64,000 nucleotides of DNA, taken from the NCBI GenBank assembly GCA_026826555.1, contig JAKSZT010054396.1, positions 19,986,233-20,050,232 on the forward strand, written 5' to 3'. Made by a program: the position numbers and the translations under genes. This document shows positions 46,459 to 58,698 of this stretch, piece by piece. The notes under the pieces were generated by a model. That model had not been told where the DNA came from and made no database searches. It was given only the letters and a program-made list of their open reading frames with translations. How positions within the stretch are numbered: position 1 is the stretch's first letter; every line of letters starts with the position of its first letter. The stretch is from Tolypeutes matacus. Its lineage: Eukaryota; Chordata; Mammalia; Cingulata; Chlamyphoridae.

Positions 46459-46514
46459 TAATTTATCGGCTACTTAGCGTTTGGAATAATTTATCGGCTA
46501 CTTAGCGTTTGGAA
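46459..46514. repeat. Perfect 28-bp tandem duplication
   Basis: The unit starting TAATTTATCGGCTACTTAGC and ending GTTTGGAA is repeated twice with no change (46,459-46,486 and 46,487-46,514). Each copy holds two CpGs, uncommon in this A/T-rich intron. Confidence 0.95.
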
Positions 46515-47088
46515 TAAAGCCTTTGTATTAATGAAGAGAATGACATTCCCAGGTGTTAATGCAGGTATTAATGCTTACAACTTTCATAGAAATGAAAACA
46601 AGAAGTTGTTCAGAGTATTTGGGTTCTGAGACAATGTTACTAAAGGTACGCAAACCTGGAATCTTATCTTTTTTTTATCCTTTTGAGAATTGTTAGTATT
46701 TATTACAGTCATTGCTTCCAGCATCTAGCTTTGAACCTTTGGGCAATTATTATCGTAAGACTATGTTCCAAAGGCTTCTACTGTCAGTCACATTTCCTCA
46801 CAGAATTAAAATGTATGCTTATGTGTAGGAGTATGTGGATATTGGTTGGGGTAGGGGTAAGAAGGAGATCTCTTTTATCCAAATCACATCTTGCCCTTAT
46901 CTACCCAGGGTTCTTCTGTCCATCAAGGGTCAAGTGTATCCATCCTGTCTGATACCTACTCTATTTGAAAGGATGAAGTAAGATTACACAAAAGCATTTT
47001 ATAAACCACAAAGCACTATGTAGACAAAATATATTTGCTATTAATAGTAAATTAATGGAGCTTTGAAAAGTATAACCTTGTATTGCAG

Positions 47089-47218
47089 CAATTTCCAGTT
47101 TATGTATTACCGAAAGTAGAATATCAAGCTTGTTATGGAGTTGAAGCTCTGACTGAAAGTGAACTTTGTCGCCTATGGACTGAAAGTTTATTGCATTCAA
47201 ACTGCTCGTTTTATGTTG
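47089..47218 (+). CDS. ICE2: ICE2 coding exon 12
   Basis: Residues 766-809: QFPVYVLPKVEYQACYGVEA, LTESELCRLWTESLLHSNCS, FYV plus one base of Gly. Acceptor TATTGCAG, donor GTTG|GTAAGT. Part of the conserved NARG2 C-terminal domain. Confidence 0.97.
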
Positions 47219-47679
47219 GTAAGTTATACCAGAGGCTTTGTTCTCATTTATAATTTCCTAGTAAATACATACTTTTTAACTCCCTTGTAAATAGCTTCAT
47301 TCTGTACTTTTGTGTTTTCAATTTTCTGATTGTGTTAACATTCCCTTTCTATTAAAACCACCATCCTACTCCAATATTAAATGGCAGGGCAGAGTTAGTG
47401 ATAGCAAATGTTTTAATTTCTCTGTATCCCAAATATGATTAGCTGTATATAAATGTCAACATAACCATTTTGTTTTTTAATTTTTTTTTAATTTAACAAT
47501 ATATATTAACTAGAAATGCAAATGTGTTTTCTAACAAACTTCTTTTAAAATACTATATAATTGGTTTAAACATATATTTTGAAATTTTCTTAAAATTATG
47601 ACATTGCTTTTAAGATGTCAAATATTACCTAGATGAAATAGATTTTACTTTGTTTTTTTGGAGGGGTGGGCAGAGTTTA

Positions 47680-48135
47680 ATCTGGGTGAAAACAACCCAA
47701 GTGTCCACTGACAGATGAATGTGTAAACAAAATATGGTGTGTACATACACTGGAATATTATTCAGCTATAAAGAGGAATGAAGTTCTGATACATGCTACA
47801 ACATGGATTAACCTGGAAAGCATTATAGAGTTAAGCTAGGCACAAAAGGACAAATATTATATTATTCCACTTATATAAAATATATATAATGAGCAAATTA
47901 ATAGAGACAGAGAGTAAATTAGAGGTTACCAGGGGCTGGGAGGAGGAGGAAATGGGAAGTTATTGTTTAATAGGTTCAGAGTTTCTGTTTGGGGTTATGA
48001 AAACAATTTGATAAGAGATAGCAGTGATGGTCACACATTATGAATGTAATTAGTACCACTGAAGTGTACACTTAAAAATGGTTAAAATGGAAAAGTTTGT
48101 GTTGTTTATATAAGTTGCCACAATTAAAAAATAAA
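47680..48135 (+). mobile_element. Old L1M 3' end
   Basis: AACCCAAGTGTCCACTGACA, ACACTGGAATATTATTCAGC, GGTTACCAGGGGCTGGGAGG and ACTGAAGTGTACACTTAAAA are in L1 ORF2-end/3' UTR order on the + strand. Confidence 0.75.
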
Positions 48136-48339
48136 AGTCATTAGTAGTCATTGTCCTATGTGTTGGTTATCCTCAGTGAATCCTATCTACTTTTGAGCCA
48201 CTGATTTACATGTAATGAGAAGGTGTATTTGGTTACTGTGACAACTGTTTGGTAAAAAAAACTTAAGTATATGGTATTGTTATATTAGAAAAAAAATGTA
48301 GGTTGTATTTGGTGGCGGGTATTTTTACTGGGGACCGTC

Positions 48340-48795
48340 CTTTTTTTTTTTTTTTGAGAAGTTGTAAGTTAACAGAACAATCATGCATACCACATACATC
48401 ACCCCCCCATCTACCTACACCTTAACATTGTTTTGACACATTTGTTACAAATGATGAAACGGTACCATTAAATATTACTGATATCTATAGTCCATAGCTT
48501 ATATTTGGTGTATTTTTCCACAAACCATCCTATTATTAATACCCTATATTAGTATTGTATATTTGTTATAGTTCATGAGAGAACATTCTCATATTTGTAC
48601 TGTTAACCATAGTCCATCATTCACCACAGGGTTCACTGTGTTATACAGTCCCCTGCCTTGTACACTCCATCCAAAATGTACACTCAGTGGCTCTCATTTT
48701 TATCACAGAGTTGTGCTGTCATCAGCTCAGTCCGTTTCAGACCGTTTTCATTACTCCAAAAGGAAAAATCCCAAACCTGGAGGGGGCATTTTTAA
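48340..48795 (-). mobile_element. Antisense L1 3' UTR-like fragment
   Basis: A T-run (the antisense poly(A)) followed by AAGTTAACAGAACAATCATG, CATAGTCCATCATTCACC and CAGGGTTCACTGTGTTATAC. This pattern recurs as an L1 3' end in mammals. Subfamily not assigned. Confidence 0.55.
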
Positions 48796-49183
48796 AAGCT
48801 ATTTTAAAAGAATCCATGTGTTTGGGGTTTGTTTAAATGTTGTTATATTAACCTTTAATTGAAAAAAAAAAAAATGTTGAACCAGGAAGGGAGTGCAGGA
48901 AAAAGGGTTTCTAAGTAAGTTTTTATTGTACTTACTTTCTGGAAATAGGATTTTTTAAAAAACAGAAAACAACAGTAATTTTATCATTGTAGTATCTGCC
49001 TGAATGATTGAATATAATTAAAATAAGTTATATCAAATATGCCTGTGAAGTGGTATGGGTGACTCATTACTTAGTCTCTTTATCTTATAGTTATACCTAA
49101 TATAATTTAGATTTATAGTGATTTGGGCTTTAAAAGAGGGTGCCTATCTTCACAGATTGTCAAGAGTTTAAAGAAAAAGTGTG

Positions 49184-49364
49184 GGGAGGCGGCTGTGGCT
49201 CAATCAGTGGGGCTCCCGTTTGCCATATGGGAGGCCCCGGGTTTGGTTCCGGGGCCTCCTGGTGGGGGCGGGCCCGCCCGCACGGCATGGTTGGCTGACC
49301 CGGCGAGCACAAGCAGCAAGGGGGGGATAAATGAATAAATAAATAAAATCTTAAAAAAATAAAG
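49184..49364 (+). mobile_element. DAS SINE
   Basis: Head GGGAGGCGGCTGTGGCTCAA, standard body and ATAAATGAATAAATAAATAA tail. A perfect 14-bp duplication (AAAGAAAAAGTGTG) lies at 49,170-49,183 and 49,365-49,378. Confidence 0.94.
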
Positions 49365-49779
49365 AAAGAAAAAGTGTGTAAAATTCTACGACATCTCACT
49401 TCAGAAGCACTTATTGCCCCTTAACATCCAAATAATGGGCTTATTGAAAATTAATTTTACCTATATGATAGTTTTCTTGGTATGAGTTATAGTATATACT
49501 TGAAAGCAGTGATGTGTTTCTTTTCAAATGTTTTGTTCTTTAGCTTTCTCTGTAATATGTCTATCTTCTTCCCCAACATCCCTTCTCTCCTCCTCCCCAG
49601 CCTTCCAATTTTCAGCCCATAAGATTGTTGGGTTTTTTAATTTCTTCTTTCAGTTCATTTTATACCTACCACTCACAAACCAAATCATATATTATGTGAT
49701 ACACTTGAAAAGCTCCAAAATCATTCCCAGAAAGTATTAAAAATTATATATACATATATATACAAAGAGAAAGAAAGCA

Positions 49780-50180
49780 GTGTTACTCTCATTTCTGGAG
49801 TACCTACTGTGGGCCAGAGACTGTATATCCATTATTGCTAGTCTACTACTCTGTAAAATAGGTGATGTTTATCTTTGTTTTACAGAGGAAGAAAGTGAGC
49901 CTTAGAGAATTTGTTGCTCAATTTTCACACGGTATATGGGAAATCTAGAATTTGTATCCATATCTTTCTGGTTCCACAGCCCATACTTTTTCCACTATAA
50001 TGGAATAGTGAAAATCATGCTGAACACCGGAGTCAGAAGATAGGTGTATGAGTGCTTTCTTTATAATTTACAATTTTTTTTTTTTTTACCTTGGGTAAAT
50101 TAATTCCTAGGCCTCAGTTTTTTCATCTGTATAAGGGATATAATAATACTTTCTCCAGTCTACCTCAGGGATTGTATGCA
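49780..50180 (+). repeat. Two adjacent MIR fragments
   Basis: The first has GTACCTACTGTGGGCCAGAG and the 'tttacagaggaagaaagtga' phrase. The second has TTGGGTAAATTAATTCCTAG, GCCTCAGTTTTTTCATCTGT. Same orientation. Confidence 0.6.
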
Positions 50181-50559
50181 CAAATCTCTTTTCATTACAA
50201 TAATTACACCTTCTCATTGGTGACAATAGGTACCTACTAGACAGTGAAATAATATTTTTGTATGTTTTTTGTGTTGAGGAAAAAAATAACTGTCAACCTA
50301 GAATTTAGATAAAAATATGGAAGATCATTTTTATGACCTAGGAATAGGAAAGGATTTCTTACCCGAGAATTAAAAGCACAAACTAAAAGGAAAAAAAGCA
50401 GTAGCTTCTTAATACATATACATAATTTAAAAAAGAAATGTATATGTAGTCTTCCTTCCATTCCAAGATATCATCAGTTATAAAATGCACCATTGATTTA
50501 ATACTATAATTTTCTCTCCCATTTTTAACTTCATTATAACACACATTCAGAAAAGCAAA

Positions 50560-53000
50560 AAATTTTAATGTACACTTTAAGGAATTATCACAAAGCCAGC
50601 ACCTGTATAGCTAGCAACCAATATCAAGAAATCGAAAACTACCACTGCCCCAGAAGTCCCACCTTGTGACACTTCCCATTCATAGCCCTCTTCCTTTTCT
50701 CCAATAGTAACTTTTTTCTGTCTTCTAACATAATAGTTTTTGTTTTTTTTTCCAACTCCATATACAAACGGAATCATAAAGTAGTATTCTTTTGTTCTGA
50801 TTTCTTTCATTTAACATTGTTTCTGAGATTTATCCATTTTGTGCATAAGAAAAGTTTATTTTTATTGTTTTGGTATATTCCTTTATAAGATAACACCACA
50901 ATTTATTCATTTAACTCTGGAAGTACATTTAGGTTATTTGCATTTTAATATAGGTATGATTATTCTTGTAAATGTCTATTAGTGCAGTGTACATATATTC
51001 TGTTAGGCATACATGTAGTAGAGGAATTATTGGGTTACAGGTTAAGCATATGTTTAACTTCATTAGATAATTCCAAAGAGTTTCCCAAAGTGGTTATAGC
51101 AATTTATACTTACAGTAGGAGTATGTGAGTGTTCCAGTTTCTCCACATCCTTGCTCATACTTGGCCTTGTCAGTCTGTTTAATTTTAGCCTGCTGTGTGG
51201 GAATTATTCATATCTCATTATTGTTTTAATTTGTGGTTATGTATGAAGTCAGAGACTCATTTGTGTGATTATTAATCACTTGAATCTTCCATTTTTGTGA
51301 ATTGCCTGCTCAAACCTCTTGTCCTTTTTCTATTGGGTGGTCTTCTTTTTTTTTTTTTTGGTAGTTTTTTGTTGGTTATATATGTTACAAATATTTTTCT
51401 CCCTTTCTGTGACTTGCTTTTTCAGTCTCTTAATGATGTCTCTCTAATTTTAATGTATAGAATTTATTAGCCATTTCTTTTATGGGTAGTGCTTTCTTTG
51501 CCCTGTTTAAGAAGTCTTTCCCTACAGCAAAGTCATGAATATATTCTCCAATATTGTCTTTTAGAAGTCTTATTTTTATTTTTTCACCTTTTATTTTTAG
51601 ATACACAGTTTATGTAGAATTTATTTCTGCATACCATATATGTGAATCTAATTCTGGGCTCTATTTGCCCATTCTTCAGGTAACACCACACTGTCTTAAT
51701 CATTTTGGCTTTATATATTAGCTTTTACTATTTAGGAAAGTAAATTTTGTCAACTTGTTCTTCAGGACTTTCTTTGCTAGTCTTACCCTTTGCATTTTAA
51801 AATTTCAGAATCAACTTGCCAATTTGTACCAACAGCAAAAGATTGGGATTTTGTCCTTTTGGAATTTTTAAATAAACAATCATGTTCTCTACAAATAATG
51901 ACTATTTTATTTCTTCCTTTCCAATCTTTATACTTTATATTTATTTTCCTTGCCTTCATTGCCTAGGACATACAGGACATTGTTGAATAGAAAGTGAATA
52001 ATGGGCATCTTTGCCGTGTTTATATCTTAAGAGGGAAAGCTGTCAGCATTTCACTATTGTGTACAACATACTGTATAAGTTTTTGTAGATACCTTTTATT
52101 AGAATTAAGAAATTCCTTTCTATGCCTAATGTACAGTTTAAAATTTTTAATCATGAGTGGGTAAAAAACTTTATTGAATATTTTTTCTACATTTATATCT
52201 CAAATGATCATATGACTTTTTTCTTCAACTAATGTGATAAATCATAGTGATTTTCAAATATTAATCCAACCTTATGTCCTCCTATAAACCCAGCTTGGTT
52301 GTGATGTATTGCTCCTTTTTATATATGGGAAAATTGAGTCCATGAATATTTTATTATTTTTGCGTTTCTGTTTATGCGTAAAAGTGGCCTATAATTTTCC
52401 AGGTATTGGTATTAAGGTTATGTTGACTTCATAAAATGAATTGGGATGTATTTCCTTTTGTTTCTGTTATCTAAAAGAACAGATAATTCATAAAGTGCTA
52501 GTGTTGGTATGCTATACATATTAAAAAGAAAACAGTACAGATCTTTAAAAACTCATATATATATGAATTGTATATGATTGGTATTATTTCTTCCTTAAAT
52601 ACCTGGTAGAATTTACCCATGAAGGCTTCTGGACCGAAAGGTTTCTTTGTGAGAAGATTCTAATTGTGAATTTAATTTTTTCGTAGTTACAAAACCATTC
52701 ATATTTTTAATTTCTTGCCTGAATTTTGGTAACTCACAGTTCGTTTTTCTCTTTAAAAAAAAAAAGTATCTGTTTTATCTTAATTTTCCAAATTATTGGC
52801 ATGTAGGTCTTCAAGATACCGTTGTTATTACTATGTAATATGCATAGTAATTGCTACACATTACTAATGAATGAGGGAGTTTGTTTTGCTTTTTGGGTTT
52901 TTTTAACCATCTTAATATATGCTTTCTATTTGACCCATCTGTTCAGGGACCTTTTTTTTCTCTTAGTGCCTTCTTGTAGATTATTTTTCATTATTCCATG
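50560..53000 (-). mobile_element. Long antisense old L1 (ORF2 region)
   Basis: About 2.4 kb of antisense L1: GTTCCAGTTTCTCCACATCC, CCTCTTGTCCTTTTTCTATT, ACACCACACTGTCTTAATCA, GACATTGTTGAATAGAAAG and TTACCCATGAAGGCTTCTGG in the order of antisense ORF2. Too decayed for any reading frame. Confidence 0.78.
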
Positions 53001-53075
53001 TTTTCCCTTTATTAACAAGATAGTTATATATTAACCTGATAGTTATATGCTCTTTTGCTATTCTATTAATGGTTA

Positions 53076-53292
53076 CTCTGTAACTATGCTATCTAATACA
53101 GTAGCCACTAGCCACATGTGGCTATTTAATTTAAAATAATTAAATTTAAGTAAAGTTTTAAATTCAATTTCTCAGTCATACTAGCCATATTTCAGGTACT
53201 CAATAGCCATATTTGGTTCGTGGCTACAGTATTGGACAGTACAGATATTTCTGTCATCACAAAAAATTCCAATGAACATTGCTACTCTAGAG
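53076..53292. mobile_element. MER3-like hAT DNA transposon
   Basis: AGCCACTAGCCACATGTGGC, then AATAGCCATATTTGG and GTATTGGACAGTACAGATAT match my memory of MER3, a palindromic-looking non-autonomous hAT element. The family name is from recall. Confidence 0.55.
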
Positions 53293-53397
53293 ATTATAAC
53301 ATGCATCCCTGACTTATCAACATTAATATAAATTAGTACTCTTCTTCTCAGTCAGTGCTGTTTTAATTTTCTATGCATTATTACTAGTCTATACAGT

Positions 53398-53875
53398 TGT
53401 GGTAGTTTGGAGTTGTATATTCCCCAGAAAAACATGTTTTTAAATTCAGTCCATTCCTATAGTTGTGAACCCCAAGGACCTCTTGATGAGGTTACTTCAG
53501 TTATGGTAAGTGATTGACCCACCTTAATCAGGATGGATCATAGTCCTATTACTGGAGTCTTTTAGAGACTGAATAAAATTCAGGCAGAAAGCCTCAGGAA
53601 GCAAGAAGTTGAAGGTCAGCAGAACCCAAAAGAGAACAGAGAGGCCAGGAAAGGTAGCCGTGTGCATTGCCATGTGACAGAGAAGCCAAGGACCAAGGAT
53701 CACCAGCAGCCAGCCCCAGAATGCCAGTCTTCAGAATGAAAGCCTTGCCTTGATAGTGTCTTGATTTGAACTTTTTTTTTTTAACAGCCTCAAACCTATG
53801 AGCTAACAAATTCCCATTGTTTAAGCCAGCCCATTTTGCATGGTGTTTGCTTGAGCAGCCCAGCAAACAAAAACA
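53398..53875 (+). mobile_element. Solo LTR of MaLR type with 5-bp target duplication
   Basis: Begins TGTGGTAGTTTGGAG and ends AAACAAAAACA (TG...CA). ACAGT at 53,393-53,397 is repeated at 53,876-53,880. The internal order (GAACCCCAAGGACCTCTTGA, then CATGTGACAGAG, GCCTTGATAGTGTCTTGATT, CAGCCTCAAACCTATGAGC, CCATTGTTTAAGCCAGCCCA) parallels MaLR LTRs such as MST, but is distinct enough to be xenarthran-specific. No internal retroviral genes are present, so it is a solo LTR. Confidence 0.82.
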
Positions 53876-53924
53876 ACAGTTAATATTCATTTACATTTAT
53901 ACATCTATTTACTCTTTTTTATGT

Positions 53925-54745
53925 TTTTCTTTACTTCTTGCATCTCGAAGGTTCCAACTGGTATTTTCTTTCTGCCTGAAAAATACCATTTAGTATCTTT
54001 ATTACAGATCTGATAATGACAAAGTCTCCCTGTTTTTGTTTGTTTGAAACAAAATGTGTTTTTTTCATTTTCACCTTATTCTTGAAGGAAAATTTCACAG
54101 GATATAGAATTCTAGATTTTCAAATAGTTTTAAAATATTATTTCACTGTTTCCTGGCTTCCTTTGTTTCTGTTGAAAAGTTAGCTGTCCTCCTTACTCAT
54201 GAAAGTAATATGCCTCTTTTCTCTATTAGACTTTAGATTTTATCTTTGTTCTTGGTTTTCAGAAATTTTACTACAGTGTGCCTAGGTTAAGCTCTCTTTG
54301 TAAATATGCCACTTGGTGTTCATTTTGCTTTAAATGTGTAGCTTGATACCTTTTAACAGTTTTGGAGAGTTCTCTGTTGTTATGTCATCAAACATTACTT
54401 CTTTGTCATTTTCTCCCTTCTCTCTTTCTTGGATTTCAACTACATTATGTTAGATCTTACTGTATCTCTAATGTCCCTTACATTGTCTTCCATATTTACT
54501 TTCCTTTTGACTCTTCAAGCATCATTCTGGATATTTTTTTCTAGTTTACTAATTCTCTCTTATGCTATACCTAATCTTCTCTTTAACCTATCATCTGAGT
54601 CCTCAATTTCAATTTTTTCAGTCCTGGATTTTCCTTTTGTTCTTTTTTTGTAGATTATAGTTCACTGCAGAAATTCTCAATCCTGTCTTTTCTTAAGCAC
54701 ATTATATATACTTATTTCAAAGTCTGCCTAGTAATGTTTTTATAA
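53925..54745 (-). mobile_element. Antisense old L1 fragment
   Basis: ACAGGATATAGAATTCTAGA, GTTTCTGTTGAAAAGTTAGC, TTTTACTACAGTGTGCC, TTTACTAATTCTCTCTTATG are familiar antisense L1 text. Probably belongs with the 50.6-53.0 kb copy, interrupted by the DNA transposon and the LTR. Confidence 0.7.
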
Positions 54746-54754
54746 TTACATTTA

Positions 54755-56290
54755 AAAAAAATTTTTTTTAAAGATACTCTAGATTACACAAATGTTACAT
54801 AAAAAATATAGGGGATTCCCATATGCCCTACTTCCTACCCCTCCCACACTATCCCACATTAACAATATCCTTCCTTGGATTGCTACATTTGTTACAATTG
54901 ATGAACACATTGAAGCATTGTCACTAACCGTGGATTACAGTTCACATTATAATTTACACTCTGCCCCTCACAATTTTGTAGGTTATGACAAAATATATAA
55001 TGGCCTGTATCCGTCATTGCAACATCTAAGTCTATAGTAGAATAATAGTAAGTCTACTTTAGTCCATTGTTTATTCCCCAGTCTTGAGGATTTGGGGATG
55101 GTAATGCCCACTCTGCCTCTAATTGATAGGGAGCTTAGATCCCATGGGGCAGATGGATGGGACTATCTTGCTTGCAGTTGCAGACTCTCTCTGTTCCTTG
55201 GGATGGTCGTTGTCCAACATCATCTCATTGTTAGTTGTCCTGGGTGAGTCCAATGAACTGAAAAATAGGTGTTGCAACTCTGCTGAGATTTAGGGCCCAG
55301 ATGGCACGTGGATGGACCAAAGGTTTAAGTCTCTTGGACATACACCTATCAAGTATAGTACTAACTATGGGTTCAAATAGAAGGGGCAGAAGAGCCATGT
55401 ATAGGAAAACCACAAATGAGTCCAACTCTGTCACACTGGAGAGCATAAATTCCAAAGTAGGGCCCACTGGCATGGCGCCAAACTCTTTAGCTGTCTTCCC
55501 TGCCTATCGTGTCTGGGTGTCTCTAGAGCCCTCAGGAACCCCACTATTTGAGACACTGTTTACTGTGGCAGTCAATGAGATCCTACTGAGACGTGCGTAA
55601 GAATAATCTTTGAAATGACTTCCCTACCCACTTTGAAATATCTTAGCCATAAAAACTTATTTGTATTTACCATTTCCCCTTTTTGGTCAAGGTCTTTTTC
55701 CAGGTGCTTGCTAGTTGGTGCTTGGTGATAATCCCTTCATGCCAGGGAGTCTCACCCCCAGGAGTCATGTCCCACACTGAGTGGAGAAGGTAGTGCATTT
55801 ATATGCTGAGTTTGGCTTCGAGGGAGGCCACATTTGATCAACAAGGAGGCCCTCAGGAGGTAACTCTTAGGCAACATAAAACTAGGTTAAGGTTCAATTT
55901 CAAAAGAAAAGGTTCATAAGTACATTTATCAATATCAAGGGTCTGTCACAATGGCCCATCCTCCAGGCACCACCCCTGTACTCAGGGGATTCTTGCTCTC
56001 CCATTAGAGAATGTAGCAGAGCTCCCCAGAATGGGAATTCGATATTCTTTCGGTTATTGTGTAGATCTCCATCTACCGTGGCAATGCCCCAAGAATACTT
56101 GAACACATTCATATGCCTTAGAGACATGCACCAGATGAACCCCCTCCCATGAATCCCCCCATCATCAACACCCCACAGCAGTTATCCTCCCCTGCCACAA
56201 TTGTGACCCTTCTGTGATCCAAAACCTCTCCAAAAATGAAGCCAACAAAATAAAATTTTAAAAAAGTGAAATGATAATTTTAAAAATAAC
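54755..56290 (-). mobile_element. Xenarthran L1 3' region-like repeat
   Basis: Starts with a T-rich (antisense poly(A)-like) block, then AGATACTCTAGATTACACAA, ATGTTACATAAAAAATAT and GGGGATTCCCATATGCCC, and later GGGAGTCTCACCCCCAGGAG and AGGAGGTAACTCTTAGGCAA. I recognise this as an abundant repeat in xenarthran sequence, most likely an L1 3' region. A 99-codon open stretch at 55,301-55,600 lies inside it and is not a gene. Confidence 0.55.
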
Positions 56291-56739
56291 AAAATACAAA
56301 AAAAAAATTTTTTTTTAATTTGAAATAAAAAAATGTTTTTAGACATTGTCTTTCATCACTGTAAGATCTGTTGTCTTGTATTTACAGTGTGCCTAGTAAC
56401 TCTTTTTATCTAGATTCCACAAGGAATCTATTATCCATTATTTTTCTTTCTTTTTTTTTTTTCATGATATCTCCTTGTGTGCTAGGTTATTCTTTACTGA
56501 GGGCCAGCTATTGTTATCAATAATTATAGAGGTAATTTGAAGCCTAAGATGATATCTTACTCTAGTTGGTGTTATTTTTGTTTACTTTTGACAGGTGACC
56601 AACTGCACTAGCAGTACTGATTCACTTTAATCCAACTACAGAAATTGAGATAATTTAAAGCTTGGGTTTGGACCCTAAAAGGGCCATTCTGTTTCCCCAC
56701 TTATTTCTAGGGTGTTGCCATTTTTAAAAAAAGAGTTAC

Positions 56740-57290
56740 CATACCAGGCCTGAGACTGCCTATCATTAGAAAGGCCTGCTTGCAAGACTGCCACTTGGCT
56801 GGTGTCTGGGAACTTTGTTGGTAAGCACTTCCTTACTCTGATCTAAACTTTCTCTAACTCAGGATGACTCACTGTGCCTAGATTGTACAAACAATATGGT
56901 TTATTCTGAGCATCTCCTTTCCTTCTGAGACTCTGGAATTTTAGTATGTGCTGGCAGAGGGTGCTTATGTGACCAGCTCCCAATAAAAACCTTGAGTACT
57001 GAGTCTCTAATAAGCTTCCCTGGTAGACAGCATAACTCATTGCTGGAAGAATTAAGAGTGTCCCATGTGGCTCCACTGGGAGAGGATTCTTAGAAATTTG
57101 CACTTGGTTTCCTCTAGACTTCACCTTACATGCCTTTTCCTTTTGCTGATTTTCATTTTCCTTTGTATCCTTTGGCTATAATAAGTCTTAGCCTTGAGTA
57201 CAAGTATATGCTGAGTCCTAAAGAATCCTTCTAGTAAATCTCACTGATGGGGCCTGAACTCCAGTTTTTTTTCCTCTAATCCTGAGATTC
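56740..57290 (+). mobile_element. ERVL-class LTR (LTR16-like, tentative)
   Basis: CCTCTAGACTTCACCTTACA, TTTGCTGATTTTCATTTTCC, TTTGGCTATAATAAGTCTTA, ATGCTGAGTCCTAAAGAATC resemble the 3' half of ERVL-type LTRs. The ATAATAAG word replaces the usual polyadenylation signal. No viral coding sequence is present. Confidence 0.45.
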
Positions 57291-58099
57291 TGTTAACCTG
57301 TCTTCTGTTTATTAAGTACCTTAATTGCCTTTTCCAGATTTACTAGGCACTTATAGGTGAAAACAGTCCCAAGTACCAGGCTCACATCTCTGGGTTTTCT
57401 TCTTCCTCTGGATGTTAGTTCTTGTGTACAACATAGGTTTGCTGCTTATTTAATAGCAAAGTCCTTTTAAAACAAGTTGTTGAACTTGAAGATTTTATAT
57501 ATTTTTTTTTAATCAAATGCTTTAAATTTGCTCATCTTTATTCTTTGACTTAAAGGTAAGTTATTGGTAATAATTTTTTTAAAGAAATTTATTCTGTCCC
57601 TTCAAAGGAAAGATGGCATTTTAATTTAGATGAGCTGAAATGGTAACTTTTTTTTTTTTTTTTTAAAGAAACCATTACTATGGAAAGAGTTTTTGAAAAC
57701 AGGTGTCTAGAAATGTTATTTTGTGTCTTAGAAATTGGAATCCTAAAATCTTAACCAGATTTCCATATGCTCATACTCTTTCTCCCTCATGTACTCTTTC
57801 TCAGTTGTGGCCTGAATGTTCCATCCCCAACCATTGCTAGCCATTCCTCTGTTTAACTTAAGCATTTCATTGTTAGTATTCTCAGTCCAGCCCTATAATA
57901 TCTACACTTAAGGAAACTTAAGGTTTGTGACCATTGTAATAGGTCTTTTGAAGATAACAGCGAGGGTAGAGTTTATTTGTATGATTTAGATATTCAGATA
58001 AAACATATCTTAAGAGACACAGGAGATGTAAGATTCATTAGAATCTTCTAGTCAACAAAGATTAAATTAACCAAAGGGCCTATAGGTTTAGAGGACTCT

Positions 58100-58305
58100 A
58101 GTTCAGTGATTCTCAAACTTCATTGTGCATCAGAATCACTTGTTGGAGGGCTTGTTAAATTAGAGATTGCTAAGTCTTAACCTCAGAGTGTCTGATTCTC
58201 TAAGTCTGGATTAGACCCAAGGCATTACATTTGTAATATATTCTCAGATGGTGCTGATGTTGCTGGTCCAGGGCCCATACTTTGAGAACTACTCCTGTAG
58301 TTCAA
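58100..58305 (+). mobile_element. MER5A-type DNA transposon
   Basis: Starts CAGTGATTCTCAAACTTCAT and ends with CTGGTCCAGGGCCCATACTT, TGAGAACTACT, the terminal repeats of MER5A. Opposite orientation to the 7.3-kb copy. Confidence 0.78.
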
Positions 58306-58698
58306 AGTCTCTTTTTCAGATAAAATAAACATACTTGTTTTTGTTTATTTAGTTTGCTTTGCATTGCTTTGCTATTGCTTTGTTAAGAACAAGTTCTCCT
58401 CTTCCCCTAAATTCCAGTACTTTTTTTTTTTTTTAATTGTGGGTACAAATCAAATTTTTCACAATACATACCAATATTTGTAAAATGACATATAAATATA
58501 TATGCATATATGTGCATTTGCTTACATAAATGTTATTTTATATATATATAGATAGATTTTTTTTAAAAGGTGCTTAATCCTTGTGTCAATAAAAACATTA
58601 AGATTTACTCCAAGAAAATTTCCCAAGTAGTCCTATCACACCTCTGTATCTACCCTCTGATCCTATTATATAAATAAAAATTATATATAGTTGACATA

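Larger units (their letters stand above)
41840..47088 (+). other. ICE2: ICE2 intron 11
   Basis: Carries an inverted DAS composite (43,174-43,556), three more DAS elements, a MER5-like fragment (about 45,900-46,030) and a 28-bp tandem duplication at 46,459-46,514. 41,900-43,150, 44,000-45,000 and 46,520-47,080 contain nothing I recognise. Confidence 0.65.

Noticed and set aside
55301..55600. 99-codon + strand open frame
   Set aside because: Lies inside an abundant L1-region-like repeat with no similarity to a known protein and overlapping open frames on the other strand.
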